From Aquimarina agarivorans (GTDB lineage: Bacteria; Bacteroidota; Bacteroidia; Flavobacteriales; Flavobacteriaceae): a stretch of 64,000 bases of DNA. The position numbers and the translations under genes are program-made. Shown here in pieces: positions 28,835 through 37,334 of this stretch (within the stretch, counting starts at the first letter, position 1; each line of letters begins with the position of its first letter). The notes below the pieces were generated by a model. It made no database searches, was not told where the DNA came from, and saw only the letters and a program-made list of their open reading frames with translations. Location of the stretch: positions 1-64,000 of the forward strand of contig NZ_AFPB01000124.1 in assembly GCF_000218485.1 (NCBI RefSeq). Reading direction: 5' to 3'.

Positions 28835-29201
28835 AAGTTCAAAATACAGCTATTTTTAATAAATAAACAACTTACTTTAAGGTATTTCCAATATATGAAA
28901 TTCATAAAAAATCTACTAATAAACAACCACTTCATTACCGAAGTGACTTTATATTATTCCCTTTATTGGAAAGAAGTTATAAACTTCGCACAGCTGGAGT
29001 GTAAAAAACTAACATTTTTTCAAACCGAAAAAACCACTCCTAACTTATCAAAGTTAAAAGTGGTTTTGTATCATTTGTTTTGAAATACGAGCGAGACACT
29101 CGCATCAGCTAAAGTTTTAAATTTCTCAACAAAAAATTAGGATTTTTTTTCTGTATAAAATAGAACGATTTGAAATGGAAAAATTAACATTGAAAACAAT
29201 G
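28835..29201. other. Gene-free interval with one terminator
   Basis: No supported coding frame lies between the ABC ATPase start and the end of the lipoprotein gene. The only clear element is the hairpin at 29028-29067, listed separately. The rest is AT-rich and presumably holds the ABC operon promoter, though I could not find a convincing TAnnTTTG box. Confidence 0.5.
29028..29067 (-). terminator. Rho-independent terminator of the PLA2-like lipoprotein gene
   Basis: AAAACCACT and AGTGGTTTT arms, with a second inner pairing AACTT/AAGTT, form a long stem. Read on the minus strand it is followed by a run of six T. It lies about 135 bp beyond the stop at 29202. Confidence 0.65.
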
Positions 29202-30005
29202 TTACCCACTACAGCCGCGTAAAACACCAAACAAATAATCATCGGCAGCATCGGCATATTCATCACCACAATTGCTATCAAAAGGATTTGTACTACCTCC
29301 CAAAGCCCTTCCGCATCGGTCATGATCTAAGCAATCCTTTGTCCAAGCACTGGCAAGCGTAAAAAAAGAAGGGCAACCAGATCCACATCGACCTAAACAC
29401 CTATTTCCATTTACTTGTACTCTTTCAACAATTGATTTGCCGTTGGCATTGTCATATTCAGCATTTATAAAGGTATTTTTTCGGATGCACGCAATGCCTT
29501 CATCTACCCCCTTTTTACCAACATCCCCATCCGTAATTAAGGGAGCAGTTTTTCGGGTATGGTGCACATAACCCTCAGGAGATTTCCCCCAATATTCCAA
29601 TAAGCGCAACAATGTATATTCCGACATTGTAAAATTCTCAGTAGTTTTTTTCTGAAATAAATACAGCGAAATTTCTTCGCCTAAGGCTAATAAAATATTT
29701 TTTTCTTCGCTAGTTAAAGCGGTGTCGTTGGTATTAAAATCGATGTGTTCATCCGTAAAATCTACAGCGGCTTCTAACATTTTTTTATCAATGGCAATTT
29801 CAGTGGTATAAATTCCTTCTTGATTTGAAAGTACTTTATAATGTATTTTATAACCGTTAATTATTGTTTTACCTGAAAATGAAGACTTTTCTTGGACTTC
29901 CAATCCAATAGACTCTTGAGCTATAGTAGCATCATCATTTTTGCTACAGCCAGTAAGTAAAACTATAAATAATAAAAGTAAAGGGGTAAGCAAACTTGTT
30001 TTCAT
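29202..30005 (-). CDS. Lipoprotein with phospholipase A2-like Cys/His-Asp core
   Basis: This 267-residue lipoprotein has a signal ending LLFIVLLTGC-S and a helical central region (EEKNILLALGEEISLYLFQK). Its C-terminal 65 residues are Cys-rich: CLGRCGSGC, then TKDCLDHDRCGRALGG and CGDEYADAADDYLFGVLRGC. The CLDHDRC sequence echoes the C-C-x-x-H-D-x-C catalytic helix of secreted phospholipase A2, with the His-Asp dyad in place, and a second helix carries Asp/Tyr residues. Bacterial proteins with this core are known but poorly studied. Lipid hydrolysis or membrane attack outside the cell is an inference. The gene is monocistronic with its own terminator. Confidence 0.68.
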   Translation of the reverse strand: MKTSLLTPLLLLFIVLLTGCSKNDDATIAQESIGLEVQEKSSFSGKTIINGYKIHYKVLSNQEGIYTTEIAIDKKMLEAAVDFTDEHIDFNTNDTALTSEEKNILLALGEEISLYLFQKKTTENFTMSEYTLLRLLEYWGKSPEGYVHHTRKTAPLITDGDVGKKGVDEGIACIRKNTFINAEYDNANGKSIVERVQVNGNRCLGRCGSGCPSFFTLASAWTKDCLDHDRCGRALGGSTNPFDSNCGDEYADAADDYLFGVLRGCSG

Positions 30006-30208
30006 GACTTAAGTATTTTAGTTTAGTATTGTAAAATTATAAGTCAATTGTAACCCAGTTGAATGCCCGTTGTTACCAAACTGTTATAAGACACTCCGTT
30101 AGTTTAGTTCACTATTTACTGTAGGTTAATTAAGTTTTAGTACGCTAGTAAAGTATTGTGTTTAATGGCTAAAATTAGCAACATCCGATTTTAATACCGC
30201 TAAAAAAT

Positions 30209-31684
30209 TTACCTACGGATCAACTGTAACGTAGTTGTATATAAATCCAATTTATTAATTCTGGCGTTAAGCCAAGCGTAAAAACTAAGTATAAACAAAT
30301 CCTCTTTTTGAGTATCCAATTGTTGAGTCAACTTTTCAAATTCTTTACTGGTTTTAGGATTTTTTAAATTAAAATAAAATTGATTTATACAAGAAATAAA
30401 ATGCAATACTTTAGTTTCCTTACGTTGCTTTAACACGCTTGTATATTTTTTCTGAAAACTTTTAATTTTAGATGCTACAACCTCAAAATGATCCAATTCA
30501 ATATGTAGTAAAATATCAATTAAGGCTTTTTTAATTACCCAAATAGTGCTTGCTTTTTTGGCGTACCATTGATCGCTGTGCTGAAACTGGTTAATGCCAC
30601 CTAACGCCAATTTAAATTCGGATTGCTGAAAATAAAAAACTACTAAACTAAGTTGCAAATCCAAAATATAGGATAATTGATTAGTATGTTTTGCAAAGTT
30701 AAAGCTGGTGAGTAACGCAATTGCCTTTTCAGCTTGACTACTGTAGTTTAATACTAATGATTTCAGCAGGGTGTATTGGGGCGTAAACCGTGCATAGTAT
30801 TTGTTTTGCTGTTCCTGCATTTGGACATGCATCAACTGTAAGTACGTATCCGAAGCATTAAAATTTCGATTCCTAAAATAAGCATTAGCTACGTAGTACA
30901 ACACCTGAATGTGGTAAAACAATTGTTTGTCTGCTTTTCGGGAATTGACATTTAATGCCCGATAGCTATCTTCCACAAAATCCAACACAGCCCCGTAATC
31001 CCTGTTGATATTTGCTTTTTGGGTAACTATTTCTAAAATTTTGTATAAAGATTTATGGTCCAGGCTTTCGGAAATTGAAATGTTGAAATTGGACAAATTT
31101 TCGCGTATAATCTTTTCAGTTGATTTTAAATCTTTGCTCAGCTGATTTTGAACCATAGCATAAAAAATGTTCAAATTTTCTTCGTGCTGCAAAGCAATTT
31201 TATTTGCTTTTTGTTGAGTAATAATTTCGGTAACTTCTAATTTAGTGTTATGATGCGCATATTGAATTTTGGTGTAATACACTTCGTTTAAAATAGCATA
31301 TAAATTAAATTTTAACGCCTGCTGTTCTGCTTTGCGTAACGTTTTAAAAGCAATATTGTATTGTTTCTGTTCAAAAAATACGCGACTTGCCATTAAAAAT
31401 TTCAAAATTTCGAATTCTTCGGAGCTTTCACTGGCAAAATTTTGTGTGGCTATAAATTCAATTAAACTATCATGTAATCTTTTGCAAAGCGCATGGAAGG
31501 CGCCAGTTGCTTTTTTACCATAAAGCAGCACACTTAAATCAGAAGACACAACATCCTGTTCAAGTAATTTAAATAACTGAATATTTTTAGTATCGTGTCT
31601 TTTATTCTTTTTTTTTAGCTGTAGCAAGAAGGTAGCTCGCTCACTACTACTCAAATTTTGAATAATTGAAACTAAAGTATTCAT
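30209..31684 (-). CDS. Conserved helical (TPR-like) hypothetical protein
   Basis: This 491-residue cytoplasmic protein has no signal peptide. It is almost wholly alpha-helical with degenerate tetratricopeptide-like spacing (FLMASRVFFEQKQYNIAFKT, later YYVANAYFRNRNFNASDTYL). It opens with a short helix followed by LSSSERATFLLQLKKKNKRHDTKNIQLFKLL, a start I associate with a Bacteroidota-only family. It is divergent from the YiaA gene across a 190-bp spacer. No enzymatic motif is present; a protein-binding role is likely but unproven. Confidence 0.72.
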   Translation of the reverse strand: MNTLVSIIQNLSSSERATFLLQLKKKNKRHDTKNIQLFKLLEQDVVSSDLSVLLYGKKATGAFHALCKRLHDSLIEFIATQNFASESSEEFEILKFLMASRVFFEQKQYNIAFKTLRKAEQQALKFNLYAILNEVYYTKIQYAHHNTKLEVTEIITQQKANKIALQHEENLNIFYAMVQNQLSKDLKSTEKIIRENLSNFNISISESLDHKSLYKILEIVTQKANINRDYGAVLDFVEDSYRALNVNSRKADKQLFYHIQVLYYVANAYFRNRNFNASDTYLQLMHVQMQEQQNKYYARFTPQYTLLKSLVLNYSSQAEKAIALLTSFNFAKHTNQLSYILDLQLSLVVFYFQQSEFKLALGGINQFQHSDQWYAKKASTIWVIKKALIDILLHIELDHFEVVASKIKSFQKKYTSVLKQRKETKVLHFISCINQFYFNLKNPKTSKEFEKLTQQLDTQKEDLFILSFYAWLNARINKLDLYTTTLQLIRR

Positions 31685-31873
31685 TTATATCGTAAGTTTT
31701 TAATAGCTAACTATACTTATTTTAGCATATTTACATAATTAAATAGGTAAATATATCGTAATTTTTATAAAAAGATAGCTTTTTTAGTTAGGTTGAATTG
31801 AAGCAAATTTGTACTGTCAAAACGAAGTAATCAATTTTTGACAACAGTATAAATCATCAAAAAAATAGAAATT

Positions 31874-32353
31874 ATGGAATACAAGTTTAGTAATGAAGTA
31901 ACAGAAGAAAAAGGAGTTGAACATACCGAAAACAACAAAACGGTAGTATTTGACCAAAAACCAACGCCTGCATTTACGGGAGCGTCATGGGTTGCTTTAA
32001 TGGCAGGTATTGTAGCCTTTTGTATAGGACTATTTAATACTGAAATGCAGTTGAATGAAAAGGGATACTATTTTACCATTTTATTGTTTGGGTTATTTTC
32101 AGCAGTATCCGTACAAAAAAACGTGCGTGATAAACTAGAAGGATTGTCCGTGACTGAAATGTATTATGGAATCAGTTGGTTTGCGGCATTGGCATCCATC
32201 ACTTTATTAGTCATCGGCCTTTGGAACGCCGATTTGGATTTAAGTGAAAAAGGATTTTATAGCATGTCTTTTTTATTGAGTTTATTTTCGGCCATAGCCG
32301 TACAAAAAAATACACGTGATAAAAAATATATCGACAGTTTAAAGGAAAAATAA
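31874..32353 (+). CDS. yiaA: YiaA/YiaB family inner-membrane protein
   Basis: This 159-residue membrane protein contains two copies of a two-helix YiaAB unit. The first is SWVALMAGIVAFCIGLFNTE...FTILLFGLFSAVSVQKNVRDK, and the second is SWFAALASITLLVIGLWNAD...MSFLLSLFSAIAVQKNTRDK. Each ends with the telling V-Q-K-N-x-R-D-K. The short acidic N-terminus is cytoplasmic. The function of the family is unknown. The gene ends just before a good terminator. Confidence 0.88.
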   Translation: MEYKFSNEVTEEKGVEHTENNKTVVFDQKPTPAFTGASWVALMAGIVAFCIGLFNTEMQLNEKGYYFTILLFGLFSAVSVQKNVRDKLEGLSVTEMYYGISWFAALASITLLVIGLWNADLDLSEKGFYSMSFLLSLFSAIAVQKNTRDKKYIDSLKEK

Positions 32354-32362
32354 CAACAAAAG

Positions 32363-32432
32363 AAGGAGCTTCATTTTATTGTCGCTCCTTTTTTTGATGA
32401 TGGAAATGGTCATTTTTTAATGGCCATTTTTT
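32363..32432 (+). terminator. Two tandem hairpins after yiaA
   Basis: The first hairpin has arms AAGGAGC (32363) and GCTCCTT (32384-32390) followed by T runs, 10 bp after the yiaA stop. A second, weaker one has arms AAATGG (32404) and CCATTT (about 32424) followed by six T. The first alone is a typical Rho-independent terminator. Confidence 0.75.
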
Positions 32433-32565
32433 GTGGGTTTGAGATCGTTTTATGGTAAGTTTCTTCTAACCTCTCTGTGGTTTCTTATATTTCTTGAAGG
32501 GTTTCTTGAATCAAAAATATGTGTTATTAGTGGATTGGGGTTATTTGTTACAGCTGTCGAATTAG

Positions 32566-32767
32566 CTATAGCCTAGAAGATGCAATAGCAATAAGTTGAG
32601 CTCTGTCTCTTGCAAGCCCTGAAGCTTGTCCGATTATATAAAACCTGTAAGAATCTCCAGTGTGATTTAATGCTACAGCTGATACTACAATTTCTTTTAA
32701 GTCAGAATTTCGGGCAAAAGAAGAAAGTGATAAAATAAAAAAGAATAAAAGTGGCTATTCTTTTCAT
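32566..32767 (-). pseudogene. Small secreted protein broken by a one-base frameshift
   Basis: An ATG at 32767 starts MKRIATFIL and then runs out of frame. Dropping one base from the six-base A run at 32737-32742 restores a clean signal peptide (MKRIATFILFILSLSSFA). It also restores a 45-residue mature part (NSDLKEIVVSAVALNHTGDS, later ASGLARDRAQLIAIASSRL) ending at the stop at 32566. The total is 66 residues. The frame is too short and broken to be called by standard tools. The function is unknown. It lies upstream of ribE on the same strand. Confidence 0.6.
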
Positions 32768-32831
32768 GATAATTAAATTTAAGTTATGTATAAATTTAAT
32801 ATAAAATATTGATAATAATCATTTTAAAATA

Positions 32832-33425
32832 TTATTTCAACCCAAACTCCGTCAAACGACTTACATATTTTCCAATAACATCAAATTCTAAATTTACCAC
32901 AGTTCCCACTTTAAAATTTTTAAAATTAGTATGTTCGTAAGTATACGGAATAATACATACACTAAATTCATTTCGTTTGGAATTTACTACCGTTAAGCTG
33001 GTTCCATTTACCGTAATTGAGCCTTTTTCAATGGTAATATTATTTAATGCAGGGTCATAACTAAAGGTAAATTGCCAACTTCCCTCTGTTTCTTCAATAG
33101 ACGTACACGTAGCGGTTTGATCCACATGTCCCTGAACAATATGACCATCAAGTCGATCTCCAAGTTTCATGCCGCGCTCCAAGTTAATAACATCGCCAAC
33201 GGCAAGCGTATTTAAATTAGTTTTGTCCAACGTTTCCTTTATTGCAGTAACAGTATACAAGTCATTTTCAATAGCAACAACAGTTAAGCATACCCCATTA
33301 TGGGCTACACTTTGGTCAATTTTTAATTCGCTGGTAAAATTTGAACGTATAGTAAGGTGTAAATTGTCTTTTTCATGGTTAAGCGAAACAATTTCGCCAA
33401 AAGTTTCTACAATTCCTGTAAACAT
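32832..33425 (-). CDS. ribE: Riboflavin synthase alpha chain
   Basis: This 197-residue protein opens with the invariant MFTGIVETFGEI and has two lumazine-binding barrels. The first carries GVCLTVVAI; the second follows GDRLDGHIVQGHVDQTA and carries GTSLTVVNS. The enzyme dismutates two molecules of 6,7-dimethyl-8-ribityllumazine to riboflavin in the cytoplasm, the last step of vitamin B2 synthesis. Length is normal. It is divergent from pdxA across 75 bp; both are vitamin cofactor genes, but they belong to different pathways. Confidence 0.97.
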   Translation of the reverse strand: MFTGIVETFGEIVSLNHEKDNLHLTIRSNFTSELKIDQSVAHNGVCLTVVAIENDLYTVTAIKETLDKTNLNTLAVGDVINLERGMKLGDRLDGHIVQGHVDQTATCTSIEETEGSWQFTFSYDPALNNITIEKGSITVNGTSLTVVNSKRNEFSVCIIPYTYEHTNFKNFKVGTVVNLEFDVIGKYVSRLTEFGLK

Positions 33426-33500
33426 AAGATTGTTTTATTTAGTTAAATTTGCCTTTACGCTACACAAATTTAGTGATTAGCTTTTACAGAAACCTGAATA

Positions 33501-34565
33501 ATGATGAAAGAACCTAAAATACGTGTTGGAATTTCAATAGGCGACCTAAATGGCATTGGTCCCGAGGTGGTATTAAAAACATTTGACGATCCTAGGATGT
33601 TTGACTTTTGCACCCCGGTTATTTTTGCAAATTCAAAACTATTATCCTTTTTTAGAAAAAATAGTAAAACCAAAACGCATTTACAACACATCAAATCGTT
33701 AGATGAAATTGTTGAAAAAAAACTAAACGTTTTTAATGTATGGAATGAGGCTGTATCCATCAGTTTTGGCAAGGAAGATGTAAAAATTGGCGAATATGCC
33801 ATCAAATCCCTAACCGCTGCTACCGAAGCATTAAAAAACGACCAGGTTGACGTTTTGGTAACTGCTCCCATTCATAAAACCGCGGTACAGTCCAAAGACT
33901 TTAAATTTCCGGGCCATACTGACTATTTGAATCAAGAGTTGGAAGGCGAAAGTTTGATGTTTATGATTACTGATGAACTAAAAGTGGGGTTGCTTACCGA
34001 TCATGTGGCATTAAATGATGTGGTCAAACAATTAACTCCTGGCGTTATTAGTCAAAAAATTAGCACCATTCACCATTCATTAATAAAGGATTTTGGGATA
34101 TCAAAACCTAAAATTGCCGTATTGGGTATTAATCCGCATACGGGAGATAATGGGGTTATAGGCCAAGAGGACGATGAGGTATTAAAACCCACGTTAGAAA
34201 AAATAAAAGAAGCCGGTAAATTGGTATTTGGACCTTACGCAGCAGATAGTTTTTTTGGATCCAACAATTACAAACAGTTTGATGCCGTGGTGGCTACCTA
34301 TCATGATCAGGGATTAATTCCTTTTAAAACCTTGTCATTTGGTCAAGGAGTTAATTTTACTGCAGGTTTATCTAAGATCCGCACCTCCCCCGATCACGGA
34401 ACAGCTTTTGAAATAGCAGGCAAAAATAAAGCCGACCATAGTTCCTTTGCTGAAGCTGTATTTAAAGCCATTAGTATTTTTAAACAACGAAATTTACATG
34501 CTGAACTAACGGCCAATCCTTTAAAAAAAGGAGTGATAAAAAAAATGCATGTAAAAAATAGTTAG
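33501..34565 (+). CDS. pdxA: 4-hydroxythreonine-4-phosphate dehydrogenase
   Basis: This 354-residue protein opens VGISIGDLNGIGPEVVLK and carries the substrate and metal-binding motifs of PdxA: PIHKTA, FPGHTDYLN, ATYHDQGLIPFKTL, and the C-terminal TSPDHGTAFEIAGK. It oxidises 4-phosphohydroxy-L-threonine in the DXP-dependent pyridoxal phosphate pathway, in the cytoplasm. The start could be Met-1 or Met-2, which differ by one codon. It ends 66 bp before the DUF177 gene, which has its own promoter. Confidence 0.97.
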   Translation: MMKEPKIRVGISIGDLNGIGPEVVLKTFDDPRMFDFCTPVIFANSKLLSFFRKNSKTKTHLQHIKSLDEIVEKKLNVFNVWNEAVSISFGKEDVKIGEYAIKSLTAATEALKNDQVDVLVTAPIHKTAVQSKDFKFPGHTDYLNQELEGESLMFMITDELKVGLLTDHVALNDVVKQLTPGVISQKISTIHHSLIKDFGISKPKIAVLGINPHTGDNGVIGQEDDEVLKPTLEKIKEAGKLVFGPYAADSFFGSNNYKQFDAVVATYHDQGLIPFKTLSFGQGVNFTAGLSKIRTSPDHGTAFEIAGKNKADHSSFAEAVFKAISIFKQRNLHAELTANPLKKGVIKKMHVKNS

Positions 34566-34579
34566 TATCAATTTTTTAT

Positions 34580-34587
34580 TATCTTTG
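34580..34587 (+). promoter_or_regulatory. Flavobacterial -7 promoter box for the DUF177-rpmF pair
   Basis: TATCTTTG matches the Bacteroidota -7 consensus TAnnTTTG. It lies about 45 bp before the chosen start of the DUF177 gene, which leaves a plausible leader. No clear -33 TTG box is seen at standard spacing. Confidence 0.6.
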
Positions 34588-34631
34588 CACCCGCCTTTAT
34601 CTTGCGTAAAGTGCAACAAACTGAAGTGTCT

Positions 34632-35150
34632 ATGAAAACATTCAAGGAGTATTTGATTCCTTTTGTTGGTTTAAAGCAAGGAATTCATCAGTTTGAATAT
34701 CAAGTTGGAAACGACTTTTTATCGTTATTTGAATTTGAAGAGTACAATAGTACAGCCGTAACGGTAACTTTAGAATTTAACAAAAAAAGCACTTTTTTTG
34801 AACTAAATTTTAAAGCCACTGGTAAAGTAAATGTGGACTGCGACGTTACTACGGAGCCTTTTGATTTACCAATAAGTAATGAGCTGTTTGTTGTAGTTAA
34901 ATTTGGAAACGAATTTAATGATGAAAATGAAGAAATACTTGTTATTCCTCATGGTTCATACGAAATAAACGTTTCGCAATATATTTATGAATGTATTGTG
35001 TTGGCTGTACCATCAAAAAGAGTGCACCCTGGGGTGGAAGATGGAACGCTGGAATCAGACATACTGGAGCATTTGGAAACATTGGCCCCAAAGGAAACAA
35101 AAGAAAAAGTAAAAACGAAGAGGATATTGATCCTCGATGGAATAAATTAA
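34632..35150 (+). CDS. YceD/DUF177 family protein
   Basis: A 172-residue protein when read from the ATG at 34632. An upstream TTG at 34602 adds ten residues but lies almost on the promoter, so I reject it. Family signs are an N-terminal F-V-G-L-K-Q-G-x-H-x-F, a central GKVNVDCDVTTEPFDLPI (only one of the usual cysteines is kept) and an acidic C-terminal part. DUF177 (YceD) proteins nearly always precede rpmF and have been linked to 23S rRNA accumulation and 50S assembly. Here rpmF follows after 33 bp, which strongly supports the call. Confidence 0.88.
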   Translation: MKTFKEYLIPFVGLKQGIHQFEYQVGNDFLSLFEFEEYNSTAVTVTLEFNKKSTFFELNFKATGKVNVDCDVTTEPFDLPISNELFVVVKFGNEFNDENEEILVIPHGSYEINVSQYIYECIVLAVPSKRVHPGVEDGTLESDILEHLETLAPKETKEKVKTKRILILDGIN

Positions 35151-35183
35151 AGAATCTACTAAAAGATAATAAATAACTGAGTT

Positions 35184-35381
35184 ATGGCACATCCTAAGAG
35201 AAAAATCTCCAAAACAAGAAGAGATAAAAGAAGAACACATTACAAAGCAACTACTCCACAAATTGGAACTGATGCAACCACTGGTGAAGCACATTTATAC
35301 CACAGAGCTCACTGGCACGAAGGTAAATTATATTACCGCGGTAATGTACTTATTGATAATTCAGAAGAAGCTGTAGCTTAA
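35184..35381 (+). CDS. rpmF: 50S ribosomal protein L32
   Basis: This 65-residue protein begins [19 protein letters not shown], the classic L32 opening, and continues with [20 protein letters not shown]. The usual two pairs of zinc-ribbon cysteines are absent: the protein has no cysteine at all, so it is the zinc-independent form. It is a structural protein of the large ribosomal subunit. It is co-transcribed with the DUF177 gene. A terminator follows about 250 bp later. Confidence 0.96.
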   Translation: MAHPKRKISKTRRDKRRTHYKATTPQIGTDATTGEAHLYHRAHWHEGKLYYRGNVLIDNSEEAVA

Positions 35382-35629
35382 ATTTACTTTCCAAATTGAT
35401 AATACAATTTGTTTTGTAAATTATATATAAATAAAAGTAAATAGGTTTTCCTAAAGCTAATACTGGTAATTTTTCCAACTAGTTTTAGCGCAAGCATAAT
35501 TTTTTATAAAACTTATTATTACTTTTTGTGTAAAATTGTGATAATTTTAGGTTGCAAGTAGATTCAATTATGTATTAAATTTAATGTATGTTGAATTATT
35601 TATTAGGCATGCATAACATTATATCGAAA

Positions 35630-35658
35630 AACGCTCAATTAACGAGCGTTTTTTTTGT
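35630..35658 (+). terminator. Rho-independent terminator between rpmF and fabH
   Basis: Arms AACGCTC (35630-35636) and GAGCGTT (35644-35650) enclose a 7-base loop and are followed by a run of T. It is a typical intrinsic terminator that separates the ribosomal unit from the fatty-acid genes. Confidence 0.85.
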
Positions 35659-35664
35659 TTTTAG

Positions 35665-35694
35665 TTGAATATGTGTCAAAATCGACTTAATTTG
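35665..35694 (+). promoter_or_regulatory. Candidate fabH-accB-accC promoter
   Basis: TTG at 35665 and TTAATTTG at 35687-35694 are separated by 19 bases, near the Bacteroidota TTG/TAnnTTTG arrangement, with one mismatch in the -7 box. It lies directly after a terminator and about 80 bp before the fabH start. Confidence 0.4.
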
Positions 35695-35775
35695 CACAAC
35701 ATTTGCTTAAAAAAGGTCAGTTTTGCTTCATTTTGAAGCATTTTTGTTCTTGTAAGGAAATTTTAACCTACTGTT

Positions 35776-36774
35776 ATGAGTAAAATTACAGCGGCTATAA
35801 CAGCTGTTGGTGCATATGTACCAGACTATAAATTGACCAATAAAGAGTTGGAGGGTCTTGTGGATACTAATGATGAATGGATCACTACGCGAACGGGAAT
35901 TAAAGAACGTCGTATTTTAAAAGATCCCGAAAAGGCTACTTCATACATGGCAATAAAAGCAGCCAAGGATGTCCTTGCAAAACGCAAGCTGGATCCTGCT
36001 GAAATTGATATGATCATTGTGGCCACAGCCACCCCTGATATGTCAGTTGCGGCTACGGCAGCACATGTAGCTACTGAAATTGGTGCCGTAAATGCCTTTG
36101 GATACGATTTAGCCGCAGCATGTTCAAGCTTTTTGTACGGCATGTCAACCGCAGCAAGTTATGTACAGTCTGGTAGGTACACTAAGGTACTGGTTATAGG
36201 AGCGGATAAAATGTCGTCCATTGTAGATTATACCGACCGTACTACTTGTATCATTTTTGGCGATGGCGCAGGAGCTGCACTATTTGAACCTAATGATGAA
36301 GGTTTGGGGTTGCAGGATGAGTATTTACGTAGTGATGGCGTAGGACGTAATTTTTTACGCATTGAAGCTGGAGGATCCTTACATCCAACTACACAACAAA
36401 CCATAGAAAACAAACAACATTTCATAAAACAGGACGGAAGAACAGTATTCAAATACGCGGTTTCAAGTATGGCAGGTGCGTGCGAAAAAGTAATGGAACG
36501 CAATAACTTGACCAACAATGATGTCGACTGGTTGGTGGCTCACCAAGCAAATAAGCGTATTATTGATGCCACAGCTAACCGAATGAGGTTAAAAGATGAA
36601 AGTAAAGTACTGATCAATATTGAAAAGTACGGAAATACCACATCAGCCACCATTCCTTTAGTGCTCAACGATTTTGAAAAGAAATTTAAAAAAGGAGATA
36701 CCTTAGTATTTGCTTCCTTTGGAGGTGGATTTACGTGGGGCTCAGTTTATTTAAAGTGGGCTTATAATTCTTAA
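35776..36774 (+). CDS. fabH: 3-oxoacyl-ACP synthase III
   Basis: This 332-residue thiolase-fold enzyme condenses acetyl-CoA (or branched acyl-CoA) with malonyl-ACP to start fatty-acid synthesis. The catalytic Cys is in AACSSFLYG, the His in VAHQANKRI and the Asn in GNTTSATIP, so the Cys-His-Asn triad is complete. The opening GAYVPDYKLTNKELEG...DEWITTRTGIKERRI is standard. It is the first gene of a plus-strand unit with accB and accC, so initiation and malonyl-CoA supply are coupled. Confidence 0.97.
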   Translation: MSKITAAITAVGAYVPDYKLTNKELEGLVDTNDEWITTRTGIKERRILKDPEKATSYMAIKAAKDVLAKRKLDPAEIDMIIVATATPDMSVAATAAHVATEIGAVNAFGYDLAAACSSFLYGMSTAASYVQSGRYTKVLVIGADKMSSIVDYTDRTTCIIFGDGAGAALFEPNDEGLGLQDEYLRSDGVGRNFLRIEAGGSLHPTTQQTIENKQHFIKQDGRTVFKYAVSSMAGACEKVMERNNLTNNDVDWLVAHQANKRIIDATANRMRLKDESKVLINIEKYGNTTSATIPLVLNDFEKKFKKGDTLVFASFGGGFTWGSVYLKWAYNS

Positions 36775-36809
36775 CCAAATACAACAATAACTAACAACAT
36801 ATCTATATC

Positions 36810-37304
36810 ATGGATTTAAAGGAAATTCAAAACCTTATCAAGTTTGTGGCTAAATCAGGTGCAAGCGAAGTGAAATTAGAAATGGATGATGTTAAAATCA
36901 CCATTAGGACAGGATCCGATGACAAGGAAACAACAATTATACAGCAAATGCCAAGTGCTGCACCCGCAGTACCACAACCAGTTGCTCCCGTTGCTGCTCC
37001 AACACAAGATGTGGTAACACCTGCTGCTGCCGGAACCCCTTCGGCTGCTGATGAGGATTCAAAATATATTACCGTTAAATCACCTATTATTGGTACTTTT
37101 TATCGTAAACCATCCCCGGACAAACCAAATTTTATTGAAGTTGGCGATACTATCAATGAAGGCGATGTACTTTGCGTTATTGAAGCAATGAAACTTTTCA
37201 ATGAAATAGAAAGCGAAGTTTCAGGTAAAATAGTAAAAGTACTAGTGGATGACTCTTCTCCAGTGGAATTTGATCAACCCTTATTTTTGGTAGACCCCTC
37301 GTAG
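36810..37304 (+). CDS. accB: Biotin carboxyl carrier protein of acetyl-CoA carboxylase
   Basis: A 164-residue protein. The N-terminal domain (LKEIQNLIKFVAKSGASEVKLE) is joined by a Pro/Ala-rich flexible linker to a C-terminal biotinyl domain with the biotin-acceptor lysine in VIEAMKLFNEIE. It carries CO2 on biotin between biotin carboxylase and carboxyltransferase. It lies 35 bp after fabH and 30 bp before accC. Confidence 0.97.
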   Translation: MDLKEIQNLIKFVAKSGASEVKLEMDDVKITIRTGSDDKETTIIQQMPSAAPAVPQPVAPVAAPTQDVVTPAAAGTPSAADEDSKYITVKSPIIGTFYRKPSPDKPNFIEVGDTINEGDVLCVIEAMKLFNEIESEVSGKIVKVLVDDSSPVEFDQPLFLVDPS

Positions 37305-37334
37305 GTCGCTTTTTAGGTAACTAAACGTACTATT

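Larger units (their letters stand above)
35382..35775 (+). other. Gene-free interval between rpmF and fabH
   Basis: These 394 AT-rich bases hold no supported coding frame. The first 245 bases show nothing recognisable. A strong terminator (35630-35658) and a candidate fabH promoter (35665-35694) follow, listed separately. Confidence 0.6.

Noticed and set aside
33470..33871. 133-residue minus-strand frame opposite pdxA
   Set aside because: The plus strand carries the complete and motif-rich pdxA; the antisense frame has no homology signal.
35382..35629. Possible small RNA between rpmF and the terminator at 35630
   Set aside because: No convincing promoter box or conserved structure could be found in this AT-rich stretch, so the terminator is better read as the end of the rpmF transcript.
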